64,000 nucleotides of DNA, from the NCBI RefSeq assembly GCF_019749255.1, contig NZ_JACWFH010000001.1, positions 62,001 to 126,000 of the forward strand, written 5' to 3'. A model generated the notes under the pieces. It was not told the DNA's origin, ran no database searches, and was given only the letters and a program-made list of their open reading frames with translations. This document shows positions 17,501 through 26,437 of this stretch, piece after piece. The number at the start of each line of letters is the position of its first letter. Within the stretch, counting starts at the first letter, position 1. This DNA comes from Mesobacillus maritimus (GTDB taxonomy: Bacteria > Bacillota > Bacilli > Bacillales > Cytobacillaceae). A program made the position numbers and the translations under genes.

Positions 17501-17536
17501 AAAAAATGTTCCATGAATCTTCATGGAACATTTTTT
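17501..17536 (+). terminator. Terminator after the M48 protease gene
   Basis: AAAAAATGTTCCATGA/TCATGGAACATTTTTT, a long perfect stem. Confidence 0.92.
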
Positions 17537-17576
17537 GCATATAAGAGCATCCTGTTTCGTAAGAAAAAGAGCCATA

Positions 17577-17618
17577 AAAGAAAGATACCCCCGCATGTGC
17601 GTGCGGGGGATTTCTTTA
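17577..17618. terminator. Bidirectional terminator, serving yhzC on the minus strand
   Basis: CCCCCGCA/TGCGGGGG core flanked by AAAGAAA and TTTCTTT, just beyond the yhzC stop codon. Confidence 0.85.
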
Positions 17619-17623
17619 GATCA

Positions 17624-17869
17624 TTATGTGCCGAATTGTTTATCAAGTGCCTTTAACTCTTCCGTAAGAGTGAAAAAAAGCGTGCGGTTTCGATCATCAA
17701 TTGCTTTGTCAATTTTCATAAGAAGTTTTTCTTTTTGGTTCTTGAGCTGAATTTCAGAAATGAGCATATCAACGTATAAATCCTGTACAAAAGTTTCCTT
17801 TGCCTTAATTCTTTTCATTACACTGGCCTTCATGATTTCAGAATACGATTTCTCCTTCACTGATTTCAC
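17624..17869 (-). CDS. yhzC: IDEAL-domain protein YhzC
   Basis: 81 residues. The C-terminal half carries an IDEAL-domain pattern (MKIDKAIDDRNRTLFFTLTEEL), a short helical motif found in several Bacillus proteins of unclear function. Length and position beside comK match B. subtilis YhzC (about 77 aa). A GAGGTGA Shine-Dalgarno precedes the ATG. Divergent from comK. Confidence 0.8.
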   Translation of the reverse strand: MKSVKEKSYSEIMKASVMKRIKAKETFVQDLYVDMLISEIQLKNQKEKLLMKIDKAIDDRNRTLFFTLTEELKALDKQFGT

Positions 17870-18055
17870 CTCTTTGACCTTTTTTTTATTATATGGATTT
17901 CCGAGGAGATAATCAACTAAATTATTTAAATTTTTAGAAAATTTTATAGTGGTAATTATGTATAAATTTAGAACTTTGGAAGATAGCTATTTTCAACGAA
18001 AAAATCAATGGTATGATTTATCTTGGGTAAATACCCAGATAAGGAGATGATTAGC

Positions 18056-18631
18056 TTGGTTATTGATGAAAAAGAGCTAGTAGATGAGTATGAAATTAAT
18101 CCTTTCACTATGATGATTTTACCGTATGAGGTTGGCAATAAAACGTATTCAAAAATTATTGAATTTGAAAACACTTACATATCACCACTTAGACCAACAG
18201 AATTGGTGAAGAGAGGGTGTGAATACAACCTCTCCGATTATAATGCCAGTAAAAAAGTAACTCGTAGACTAACCAGAGTCACTCACAAAGCCCCCATCGC
18301 CATTGACCCTTCTAACTCGGTTTTTTTGCTGCCTACTAAGTCGCCAACTAAATCAAGCTGTATCTGGGTTTCTCACGAACATGTTGTAGACCATCGACGT
18401 CACGATGCTTATAGCACAAAGGTAACATTCCGTAATAAGGAAACGTATGTGCTTCCGATTTCCTATATATCGTTTGAAAAGCAGCTATTGAGAACGTCTG
18501 AGCTAAGAACGAAAGTATTACAGAAAATGAGGGAAAACGAGCGCAAGGCTGCCTATATTATTTACGGTAGACGGCATTCTGATGACAGATTTTCAATGAT
18601 GGTGAATGAACGATATCGATTTGATGATTAA
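18056..18631 (+). CDS. comK: Competence transcription factor ComK
   Basis: Master activator of genetic competence that binds AT-rich K-boxes in promoters of the DNA-uptake genes. 191 residues against 192 in B. subtilis. Conserved core blocks: KIIEFENTYI, RVTHKAPIAIDPSNSVFLLPT, WVSHEHV, and LPISYISFEKQLLRTSELRTK. The TTG at 18056 follows AAGGAGA by about 8 nt and matches the family N-terminus; the in-frame TTG at 18023 would add 11 residues without a Shine-Dalgarno. The upstream ~140 bp are very AT-rich, as expected for an autoregulated comK promoter, but I cannot assign exact K-boxes. Confidence 0.9.
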   Translation: MVIDEKELVDEYEINPFTMMILPYEVGNKTYSKIIEFENTYISPLRPTELVKRGCEYNLSDYNASKKVTRRLTRVTHKAPIAIDPSNSVFLLPTKSPTKSSCIWVSHEHVVDHRRHDAYSTKVTFRNKETYVLPISYISFEKQLLRTSELRTKVLQKMRENERKAAYIIYGRRHSDDRFSMMVNERYRFDD

Positions 18632-18648
18632 GTTGCAAGGGTCATCTT

Positions 18649-19014
18649 TCAGTTTGCTAAATGCCGCTTGAACAAATAATAGGTCATCAACTCTTGCACC
18701 TTGTTCCGTATACGAGGATTGAAATAATTATGTTGTTCTTCGTAACCTTGGTAGAGGAACAAATACATAGTAAAAGCTTCGTCTTGTTTTAGCTTTTCGA
18801 CTTTGAGCTTGTTTTGTTTCATATAGCGCTTGACCTCAGCCAGGTTTATTTGAATCACTTTCATTGTTTCTTCAACTAAATCTAAATAAGGTCTTTTTAG
18901 TTTGAACGCACTTTTTTCAATTATTTGTAGGTCCCGCTCTAATATTGTTAGGACCATTGGAAGATAAATAGCTTGCTCAAGGATATCTCGATCCTTCTCG
19001 GGAATTCTTGTCAT
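18649..19014 (-). CDS. yhjD: YhjD-family protein
   Basis: 121-residue, mostly alpha-helical cytosolic protein with many charged residues and no signal peptide; function unknown. Length and position between comK and the yhjE homologue match B. subtilis YhjD (120 aa). AAGGAG precedes the ATG. The promoter carries a LexA-type box over the start point (next entry), so it is probably DNA-damage-inducible. It converges on comK, with only 17 bp between the stop codons. Confidence 0.8.
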   Translation of the reverse strand: MTRIPEKDRDILEQAIYLPMVLTILERDLQIIEKSAFKLKRPYLDLVEETMKVIQINLAEVKRYMKQNKLKVEKLKQDEAFTMYLFLYQGYEEQHNYFNPRIRNKVQELMTYYLFKRHLAN

Positions 19015-19039
19015 TTTCGTTAACTCCTTTTTATAAAAG

Positions 19040-19089
19040 GGAACGTTTGTTCTTTTTATATACTACCTTATTGGTATGGGTTTTATCAA
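19040..19089 (-). promoter_or_regulatory. yhjD promoter with LexA/SOS box
   Basis: On the minus strand: -35 TTGATA (19089-19084), an 18-bp spacer, -10 TAGTAT (19065-19060), then AGAACAAACGTTCC (19053-19040). That box fits the Gram-positive LexA consensus CGAACRNRYGTTYC at all but the first position and lies over the predicted start point, the right place for repression. Confidence 0.7.
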
Positions 19090-19183
19090 GCCTATTTTCA
19101 TAATTTGGCAATCATAAGAATAAAAGTGCTTTAGGTTTAGTTTTTTAGTTTGTAGAATATTTAAACTGGAAATAAAAAATATT

Positions 19184-19214
19184 AACCGCAAAGGAGGAAT
19201 CTTTGCGGTTTTTT
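19184..19214 (+). terminator. Orphan terminator upstream of the LCP gene
   Basis: AACCGCAAAG pairs with CTTTGCGGTT and T6 follows, in the plus orientation, yet the 170 bp before it hold no plus-strand gene. The loop reads GAGGAAT and, with the flanking bases, forms an exposed Shine-Dalgarno-like AAGGAGGAA. It may end a small RNA or an unstable transcript; otherwise it is a relic. Confidence 0.6.
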
Positions 19215-19357
19215 GAGTTATTCATGTTAATGAGGAATGAAATTTGCTTTTTATATAAAACTAAGTTGAGATCAAGGGAATTATTGGCCGAAGGAAGGAA
19301 AAAAAGAAAACGAAGCGAATGACTTGTATTAATAGGAAAAAGCAGGGGGGAATTGTA

Positions 19358-20284
19358 TTGAGGGCTGACCGGCATAGAAAAAAGCATCATAAAAAAAGAA
19401 GATGGTTCGTTCGTTTGCTCCTCCTGTTTGGTTTGATCGCGGTCTATAGTTATTTTCAATTTCAGGCAGGGTTGGAAGGCTCTCAAGAAGAAACTGGTGA
19501 GTCGAAGATAGACTACACATTCCACGGAAACAGAGATGAAAATGGGTACACAAATATCCTTATATTAGGAAGTGACGCGAGGGGAGAAGAAAACTCTCGG
19601 GCGGATACCATTATGATTGCTAGCTATAATCCAGATAAAGGCACGTATAAGCTAGCTTCTATTATGAGAGACACGTATATCAGTATTCCTGGACACGGGA
19701 ACAATAAAATCAATTCCGCTTTTGCTTCTGGGGGCCCAGAATTAGTGAGAAAAACCATTAAAGAAAACTTTGACATTGATCTACAATATTATGCAATTAT
19801 TGATTTTCAAGGATTTGTTCGCTTGATTGATACTGCCTTTCCACAAGGCGTTGAAATAGAAGTAGAGAAAAGTATGTCAAAGAATATTGGGGTTACACTC
19901 GAACCAGGAATTCAAGCGCTGGATGGAGAACATCTCTTAGGATATGTCCGATTTCGTCAAGATGCAGTTGGTGATTTTGGAAGAGTTGAGAGGCAACAAA
20001 AGGTGGTAAAGGAATTAGGAAAGCAATTAGCTAGTGTTCAAACCATTCCGAAGCTACCAAAACTTATCGGTGTAGTTATTCCTTATATAAATACCAATAT
20101 GGATACAGGTGATATTCTGTATATGGCGAGGGGCTTCCTTTCAGAAGAGGGACGTAGCATCAATACACTTAGGATACCAGTTGAAAACTCTTACCAAAAC
20201 CAACGAATAAGTGGTGCGGGAGCTGTTTTAGCGATTGACCTAGAAGAAAATAAGAGGGCATTAAATGAATTTTTAGCTAATTAA
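19358..20284 (+). CDS. LytR-CpsA-Psr (LCP) family cell-wall glycopolymer ligase
   Basis: Transfers teichoic-acid-like polymers from undecaprenyl phosphate to peptidoglycan. 308 residues: a basic cytosolic tail (RHRKKHHKKRRW), one transmembrane helix at about residues 17-35, then the extracellular LCP domain. Conserved active-site features are NILILGSDAR, RADTIMIASYNP, SIMRDTYISIPG, KINSAFASGG and GYVRFRQDAVGDFGRVERQQ with the Arg/Asp lipid-phosphate ligands. The TTG at 19358 follows AGGGGGG by 7 nt; the upstream TTG has no Shine-Dalgarno. It does not belong to the yhjD/yhjE order I recall from B. subtilis. Confidence 0.88.
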   Translation: MRADRHRKKHHKKRRWFVRLLLLFGLIAVYSYFQFQAGLEGSQEETGESKIDYTFHGNRDENGYTNILILGSDARGEENSRADTIMIASYNPDKGTYKLASIMRDTYISIPGHGNNKINSAFASGGPELVRKTIKENFDIDLQYYAIIDFQGFVRLIDTAFPQGVEIEVEKSMSKNIGVTLEPGIQALDGEHLLGYVRFRQDAVGDFGRVERQQKVVKELGKQLASVQTIPKLPKLIGVVIPYINTNMDTGDILYMARGFLSEEGRSINTLRIPVENSYQNQRISGAGAVLAIDLEENKRALNEFLAN

Positions 20285-20379
20285 GGCTGGATTCTTTTTC
20301 ATTAAATCATCTAGGTGTAAAATAGAGTATAAGGGAATATGGTTAAGTGCCCATGTTAGCATAGATAAAGGAGATTTCA

Positions 20380-20997
20380 ATGGAGTTTGAGGTTCTGAAG
20401 GAATGGTTCACATTAGAGAATATAATGGATTTGATTGGTGAGTACCGTGCATTAGGACCAATTCCAGGTATTCTTCTTCCAATGATAGAGGCTTTCCTGC
20501 CATTTTTACCGCTCGTATTGTTCGTCATGGCAAATGCTAACGCGTTTGGCCTATGGTTTGGATTTCTATTTTCCTGGATAGGGGCTTGTGCTGGTGCAAT
20601 CATTGTCTTTTTGCTTTTTAGAAAGTATGGTCAAAAGCGGTTACTGAGTTTCTTGCAGAAGCATAAGCAGGTAAGAAAAGGAATGAATTGGGTTGAGAGA
20701 CATGGGTTTGGTCCACTATTCTTACTGCTATGTTTCCCATTTACACCATCTGCGATTGTAAATATTGTGGCCGGTCTTTCTAAAATTAGCTTGGCGCAGT
20801 ATATGCTTGCTGTTATGTCTGGAAAAATGGTAATGATTTTTACCATTAGTTTTGTGGGGCATGACATTCGGTCATTATTTACGCAGCCACTACGGACGGC
20901 TATTGTGCTAGTGATTATTTTTATTCTTTGGTATGTTGGGAAAATTATTGAAGTAAGAATGAATATGAGTACGAAGAAAGACCATAATGGTAAATAG
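20380..20997 (+). CDS. yhjE: TVP38/TMEM64 (VTT/DedA-like) membrane protein YhjE
   Basis: 205-residue membrane protein of the SNARE-associated/VTT family, with re-entrant segments GPIPGILLPMIEAFLPFLP and FGPLFLLLCFPFTPSAIVN that define the fold. Relatives act as lipid scramblases or transporters; the exact role here is unknown. AAAGGAG precedes the ATG. It is followed by signal peptidase I, as in B. subtilis yhjE-sipV, and probably cotranscribed with it. Confidence 0.86.
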   Translation: MEFEVLKEWFTLENIMDLIGEYRALGPIPGILLPMIEAFLPFLPLVLFVMANANAFGLWFGFLFSWIGACAGAIIVFLLFRKYGQKRLLSFLQKHKQVRKGMNWVERHGFGPLFLLLCFPFTPSAIVNIVAGLSKISLAQYMLAVMSGKMVMIFTISFVGHDIRSLFTQPLRTAIVLVIIFILWYVGKIIEVRMNMSTKKDHNGK

Positions 20998-21056
20998 TCA
21001 CAATTGTGCAAATCTCCTGTACGGAAAAGCTTTTGCGAAAAGGTGGTAGATACAAG

Positions 21057-21611
21057 ATGAAAGCTGAATTACGAAAAGAAGGGGTCGAGTGGCTGAAGGC
21101 TTTGGGTCTAGGAATCATCATTTTCGTTTTTATACGTATTTTCTTCTTTTCGAACTATGTAGTGGAAGGGGAATCAATGCTGCCAACCCTTGAGGAAGGG
21201 AACAAGGTGGTAGTGAATAAAATTGGTTTCGAAGCGGGCGACCTCCAGCGGTTTGATGTTATTGTCTTTCATGCAAATGAAAAGGAAGATTACGTAAAAA
21301 GAATCATTGGTCTTCCTGGAGATGAAATCAGTTATCACGATGATAAATTGTATATTAATGGGAAACAAGTAGAAGAACCATTTTTAGAGAAGTATCGACC
21401 AAAGGCACTCGGTGGCACCTTGACCGGTGATTTTACCCTCGAAGAAATAGCAGGCAAGCAAATAATACCTGAGGGAAAGTTATTTGTATTGGGAGATAAC
21501 CGACGTGGTAGTTGGGATAGTCGACATTTTGGGCTTATTTCGATTGACCAGGTAGTCGGAAAGGTAAACTTACGATATTGGCCATTGGATGAAATGGACG
21601 TATCTTTTTAA
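21057..21611 (+). CDS. sipV: Type I signal peptidase (SipV-like)
   Basis: Cleaves signal peptides of Sec-exported proteins on the outer face of the membrane. 184 residues: a single N-terminal transmembrane segment (about 14-32), then the catalytic domain with Ser40 in VVEGESMLPTL and Lys81 in YVKRIIGLPGD, plus GDNRRGSWDSRHFG (box E). The ATG at 21057 follows AAAGGTGG. It is downstream of yhjE with the same neighbour as sipV of B. subtilis. Confidence 0.9.
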   Translation: MKAELRKEGVEWLKALGLGIIIFVFIRIFFFSNYVVEGESMLPTLEEGNKVVVNKIGFEAGDLQRFDVIVFHANEKEDYVKRIIGLPGDEISYHDDKLYINGKQVEEPFLEKYRPKALGGTLTGDFTLEEIAGKQIIPEGKLFVLGDNRRGSWDSRHFGLISIDQVVGKVNLRYWPLDEMDVSF

Positions 21612-21631
21612 TTCATGTGGGGGGCAGAAAA

Positions 21632-21660
21632 AGTAGCCTCCCACTTTTTCTATTTTATCG
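21632..21660. terminator. Terminator between sipV and the MFS gene
   Basis: GAAAAAGT/ACTTTTTC stem with an 8-nt loop and a T-rich tail; may work in both directions. Confidence 0.6.
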
Positions 21661-21678
21661 CAATTATTTTTTGCTCTG

Positions 21679-22815
21679 CTAATTCTTTTCAACATGTAAT
21701 CTATAACAGATTCCTAGATTGATGATAAATAGGAAAGTTAATCCGAGCAGCATATAGGTAAAATCAAACAAAGCCGCAATTGTTGGCGCGAAACTTGCCC
21801 CGATAAGTAGAATAAAAGAATAGAGCGATAGTGCTTTGGAACGTCGCTTGCCTCCATAAGATCCCACTAACGTAATCACGGTTGGGATGGCTAAGGAGAT
21901 AGATGAAATGAAACAAATGGATAAAGTGGTGAGCCCAATAACAGAATTGAAAAAAAGCATAGCAACAAAACTAATCACTCCGATCACTAATCCAAGTGCA
22001 AGTGTTTTTATTTCACCTATCCTACCAATAAGCTTTCCGGTCAAAAGGGACAAGGATGCACCAATTAAGCCTGCAGTACGGATCATGAATAATTCGTTAC
22101 TTGGACCAGGGAAAAACCGGCCAAGAGCATCATAAAAAGCAATAACCGAAAAAAGTAACGTTGAAGCAACCAGGTAGCATTTCATTAGCCTTGAATCTTT
22201 AAGGAGAGATAAGAATTCAAACAAGAGTGGTTCGTGTTCTTTCTTTGGCTTGGGTGAATCGGTAAGCAGAAAAAAGGCTACCGCAAATAGTAACAAGTAA
22301 CAGATTGAAAAAAAGAAAAACACACTATTCCATGAGAATAGTTGTGTAAGGACAGAGCTTATTAGCTGCCCGAAGATTCCTGCGATTAAGAAACCGGTAT
22401 TAATTAGGACGACCAATAGGGTTCGCTGCTTCAGTGGGAATAGGTCGAAAGAATAGGTAAACACCACCGAAGCGAATGATGCGAGGGTAAAGCCTTGGAT
22501 CGAGCGGGTAAGCCAGAGGCTGAAAACATCTGTTGAAACTCCTACAGCAAGCGTTGTGAACGCAGAAGCGAGCAAGCCGAAGACAAGGATGTTTTTTCTC
22601 CCCATATAATCGGAGATGGGACCAAAGGAGAGGAGACCACCAGCATAAAAAAGGGTAAACAAGCTTCCGGCAATCACAACATCACTTGATGAGATGTCGA
22701 GTCTTACAGCCACTTCATCATAAATGGGAATCAAAGTATAAATATTACTTGCTACCAAGATAGAGATGATGGTAATGAGCGTAAAAGTAGTCCGGATTAA
22801 TACAATCGAATTCAT
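21679..22815 (-). CDS. MFS transporter, drug-exporter-like
   Basis: Major facilitator of 378 residues with 12 predicted helices; the loop 2-3 motif GPISDYMGRKNIL (motif A) and a motif C-like GFLIAGIFGQLISS in helix 5 suggest a proton-driven exporter. The frame stays open upstream, but the ATG at 22815 is preceded by GGGTGATC and starts the family N-terminus; the upstream ATG at 22887 lacks a ribosome binding site. The place just before addB corresponds to yhjO in B. subtilis. Substrate unknown. Confidence 0.8.
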   Translation of the reverse strand: MNSIVLIRTTFTLITIISILVASNIYTLIPIYDEVAVRLDISSSDVVIAGSLFTLFYAGGLLSFGPISDYMGRKNILVFGLLASAFTTLAVGVSTDVFSLWLTRSIQGFTLASFASVVFTYSFDLFPLKQRTLLVVLINTGFLIAGIFGQLISSVLTQLFSWNSVFFFFSICYLLLFAVAFFLLTDSPKPKKEHEPLLFEFLSLLKDSRLMKCYLVASTLLFSVIAFYDALGRFFPGPSNELFMIRTAGLIGASLSLLTGKLIGRIGEIKTLALGLVIGVISFVAMLFFNSVIGLTTLSICFISSISLAIPTVITLVGSYGGKRRSKALSLYSFILLIGASFAPTIAALFDFTYMLLGLTFLFIINLGICYRLHVEKN

Positions 22816-22879
22816 AAAGATCACCCAAGATACATTATGCAATTTAGTTAGGTTATGAAGGTTGTTTTGGAAATAATTA

Positions 22880-22907
22880 TTGAGCAATAAATGATGATTG
22901 TTATGTT
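22880..22907 (+). promoter_or_regulatory. Candidate addBA promoter
   Basis: TTGAGC (22880-22885), a 16-bp spacer and TATGTT (22902-22907), 44 bp before the addB start codon; moderate match. Confidence 0.4.
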
Positions 22908-22951
22908 ATCATCAGATAAGAGATTTACGCTTGAGGATGGGAGGAACAAAG

Positions 22952-25900
22952 ATGTCTGTTCGTATAGTATTAGGACGGTCGGGCAGCGGGAAAACTGAGT
23001 TCTGTCTAGAGGAAATTCGTGAAAGGTTGACGACGAACCCAGCTGGGGACCCGATTATTTATCTTGTCCCTGAGCAAATGTCATTTTTGTCGGAATATCG
23101 TTTATCCACTTCCCCTGGACTTGGGGGAATGATTCGAGCTCAGGTTTATAGTTTCCCTCGACTTGCTTGGAGAATCCTTCAGGATACAGGAGGATTTACC
23201 CGGTATCATCTTACAAGTGTTGGAACTAGTATGATGATTAGAAAGATTATTGAGGATAAAAAAGACCAGTTGAAAATCTTCCAAAGAACAGCTGATAAAA
23301 ATGGTTTTATACAGCAATTGGAACAAATGCTGATTGAATTCAAGCGATATGCTGTTAAACCAGAGGACCTTGTCTCAAAACATGGAGAAGAAATTGGGGA
23401 AAAAGTACTTTCGGAAAAGCTACATGACCTTGAGCTGATCTATCGTCAATTTGAGGAAGAATTATTTGGAAAATACCTTGACTCAGAGGATTATTTTCGA
23501 TTGCTAGCTGAAAAAGTGCCTTCTTCAGATTATTTGAGTAACGCGGAAATTTATATTGATGGGTTTTATTCGTTCACACCACTTGAACTTTTAATCATAG
23601 AACAGTTAATGAAAACAGCTAAACGAGTGACGATTACACTGCCCCTTCATCAATCCTTCAAACAGAATGGTCCAGCAGAACTTGACCTTTTTAGAATGAC
23701 AGGGGAAACATACAGAAGCATTCATGAAATCATCCAAGGAAAACGATTTGAACAGGAAGAGGATGTCATACTTAGGAGTCAACAGCGCTGGAATAGCGAA
23801 TCATTGAAACATCTTGAAGCTGAATTTGATTCACGACCAACGAAGAAGTTCTTTGGAGACTCAGATATTCATATTGCCGAGGCTGCAAATCGTCGAGCTG
23901 AGGTTGAAGGAGTAGCCCGGAAAATTCAGGCACTTACAAGAGAACAAGATTTTAGGTATCGAGATATTGCTGTTCTGATGAGAAATGAACATGATTATCG
24001 CGATATTTTAGAAACCGTATTTACAGATTACAAGATTCCATATTTTATCGATCAAAAGAGAACAATGTTAAACCACCCAATGATCGAACTGATTCGCTCC
24101 AGTCTTGAAACGGTTCTTGGAAATTGGCGTTATGAGCCTGTCTTTAGAGCAATTAAAACGGATTTATTATTTCCAGTAGGAGCAGACATTCATCAATCAC
24201 GAGAACAAATGGACCTACTCGAAAACTATGTTCTCGCTTATGGAATTCAAGGAGAAAAGTGGACAAGGAAGGATCGTTGGATCTACCGAAGAATACGTGG
24301 ATTAGAGTTTTCATCAACCTCACAGACAGATTCTGAGCAGGAAACAGAACAGCTATTAAATGATCTACGATCCATGGTAACCGCACCACTTCAGCGAATG
24401 GCCAGGCGTCTAAAAAGGGCTAATAATGGGCGTAAGCTTTGTGAAGCAGTGTATCTCTACATCGAAGAACTCAATATTCCAACTAAATTGGAAGAGTGGC
24501 GGGTAGCAGCTGAATCCAAGGGAAGACTTGTTGAAGCTAGGGAGCACGACCAAGCCTGGAATGCAGTTGTTGACCTTCTTGATCAGTTTGTCGAGATTAT
24601 GGGAGACGAAGAAGTAACGCCGCGACAGTTTATGGGAATTTTAGATGCAGGATTTGAATCGTTAACCTTTTCCTTAATTCCACCGGCCATTGATCAAGTG
24701 GTCGTAGCCAATCTTGAAAAATCAAGGCTTGCGGAAATTAAGGCTGCTTTTGTCATTGGAGTAAACGAAGGGGTATTGCCGTCAAAATTACCTGATGAAG
24801 GAATTTTAGCTGATGATGATCGAGAAGCCCTTCATCTTGAAGGATTAACATTAGCTCCTCCAAGTAAACAGCGTTTGCTGGATGAAAACTTCTTTGCATA
24901 TAAGGCATTTACGACGCCTTCGGAATTGTTGTATGTTAGCTACCCAATCGCAAACGAAGAAGGAAAGTCATTGATTCCTTCTACTTATATAAAGCGATTC
25001 AGTGATTTATTTCCGAATCACCCTAAGCACTATTTTACTGCTGATCCTTCAGAATTACCTGAACTGGAGCAGTTAGAGTACACGTCCGGTGAGAATACGG
25101 CACTAAGCTATTTGGCAAGCCAACTTCAGTTGAAAAAGCGTAACTACCCTGTCTATGATTTCTGGTGGGATGTATACGACTATTATATGAAACATCCTAA
25201 ATGGCGAGATCGTGCTAGGAAAGTATTATCTAGTTTGTTTTATGAAAATACGACCCAACAGCTTTCCGAACAGATTAGTCAGGAGCTATATGGAGAGGAA
25301 ATTGAGGCAAGTGTCTCAAGAATGGAGCTTTTTAATAGCTGCGCTTTCTCCCATTACGCTCAACATGGACTTAAACTACGTGACAGACAAATTTTCCGAT
25401 TAGAAGCACCAGATATAGGAGACCTATTTCACGCAGCTCTAAAGCATATCGCAGAAACGATTATGAAGGAAAATATATCTTGGGCTAGCTTAACGATGGA
25501 ACAAGTGCAACGTCTTGCGAAGGATGCTGTCGATACACTTGCTCCTAAACTACAAAATGAAATTCTGTTAAGTTCGAACAGACATCAATATATAAAGCAA
25601 AAGCTACAAAACATTATTAGCCGAGCTTCGATTATCATGAGTGATCATGCAAAGGCAAGTGGTTTTTCTCCTATTGGGCTTGAACTTAGTTTTGGGAAAA
25701 AAGGAACACTCCCTCCACTAGGTTTTACGTTAAAGAATGGGACACAGATGGAATTAATGGGTAGGATTGACCGAGTCGATAAGGCGGAGGACTCAAATGG
25801 TATTTATTTAAGAGTACTAGATTACAAGTCTAGTGAAAAAGAGCTAAACCTAACGGAAGTCTATTATGGGCTTGCATTGCAAATGCTCACGTATCTTGAT

Positions 25901-26437
25901 ATTATTATCAGCCACTCCTCCCAGCTTGTCGGAAAGCAGGCAGACCCTGCTGGTGTTCTTTATTTCCATGTTCACAATCCCATGATTAATTCATCAAAAA
26001 TGCTCACACTTGATGAAACTGAAGAGGAAATTTTAAAGCAGTTTAAAATGAATGGACTTTTGCTATCAGATGAACATGTGATTCAAATGATGGACCGGAC
26101 TCTTGATAGTGGCGTAAATTCACAAATCATTTCTGCAGGTTTTAAGAAGGATGGAAGTCTAACAAAAGCATCGAAGGTAGCAAGCCGTGATGACTTTGAA
26201 AATCTAAGGGACTTTATCCGGAATAAATATGTTGAGACAGGGAATGGAATCATTAGTGGGGTTGTCGATATTGATCCTTATAAATTAAAGGACCGTCTAC
26301 CATGTACATTTTGCCCCTTTAAGTCGGTGTGCCAGTTTGATCGTTCGTTAGATTCAAACGAGTTCAGAAAGCTTGCACCAAAGAAAAAGGAAGATATCTT
26401 TGAAGAAATGAAGAGGGAGGGGATGAATCTTGACTAA
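22952..26437 (+). CDS. addB: ATP-dependent helicase/nuclease subunit AddB
   Basis: Subunit of AddAB, the Gram-positive RecBCD counterpart that resects DNA double-strand ends to Chi and loads RecA. 1161 residues, usual for the family. N-terminal Walker A GRSGSGKTE (about residues 8-16) and a degenerate helicase core. The C-terminal RecB-type nuclease shows VLDYKSS. The iron-sulfur cluster ligands are Cys797, Cys1118, Cys1121 and Cys1127, spaced as in B. subtilis AddB. The ATG at 22952 follows GGGAGGA; upstream in-frame starts add a non-conserved N-terminus. It overlaps addA by 8 bp. Confidence 0.95.
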   Translation: MSVRIVLGRSGSGKTEFCLEEIRERLTTNPAGDPIIYLVPEQMSFLSEYRLSTSPGLGGMIRAQVYSFPRLAWRILQDTGGFTRYHLTSVGTSMMIRKIIEDKKDQLKIFQRTADKNGFIQQLEQMLIEFKRYAVKPEDLVSKHGEEIGEKVLSEKLHDLELIYRQFEEELFGKYLDSEDYFRLLAEKVPSSDYLSNAEIYIDGFYSFTPLELLIIEQLMKTAKRVTITLPLHQSFKQNGPAELDLFRMTGETYRSIHEIIQGKRFEQEEDVILRSQQRWNSESLKHLEAEFDSRPTKKFFGDSDIHIAEAANRRAEVEGVARKIQALTREQDFRYRDIAVLMRNEHDYRDILETVFTDYKIPYFIDQKRTMLNHPMIELIRSSLETVLGNWRYEPVFRAIKTDLLFPVGADIHQSREQMDLLENYVLAYGIQGEKWTRKDRWIYRRIRGLEFSSTSQTDSEQETEQLLNDLRSMVTAPLQRMARRLKRANNGRKLCEAVYLYIEELNIPTKLEEWRVAAESKGRLVEAREHDQAWNAVVDLLDQFVEIMGDEEVTPRQFMGILDAGFESLTFSLIPPAIDQVVVANLEKSRLAEIKAAFVIGVNEGVLPSKLPDEGILADDDREALHLEGLTLAPPSKQRLLDENFFAYKAFTTPSELLYVSYPIANEEGKSLIPSTYIKRFSDLFPNHPKHYFTADPSELPELEQLEYTSGENTALSYLASQLQLKKRNYPVYDFWWDVYDYYMKHPKWRDRARKVLSSLFYENTTQQLSEQISQELYGEEIEASVSRMELFNSCAFSHYAQHGLKLRDRQIFRLEAPDIGDLFHAALKHIAETIMKENISWASLTMEQVQRLAKDAVDTLAPKLQNEILLSSNRHQYIKQKLQNIISRASIIMSDHAKASGFSPIGLELSFGKKGTLPPLGFTLKNGTQMELMGRIDRVDKAEDSNGIYLRVLDYKSSEKELNLTEVYYGLALQMLTYLDIIISHSSQLVGKQADPAGVLYFHVHNPMINSSKMLTLDETEEEILKQFKMNGLLLSDEHVIQMMDRTLDSGVNSQIISAGFKKDGSLTKASKVASRDDFENLRDFIRNKYVETGNGIISGVVDIDPYKLKDRLPCTFCPFKSVCQFDRSLDSNEFRKLAPKKKEDIFEEMKREGMNLD

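Noticed and set aside
17880-18020. K-boxes (AAAA-N5-TTTT) in the comK promoter
   Set aside because: The stretch is AT-rich throughout and no copy with exact spacing stands out, so specific boxes would be guesswork.
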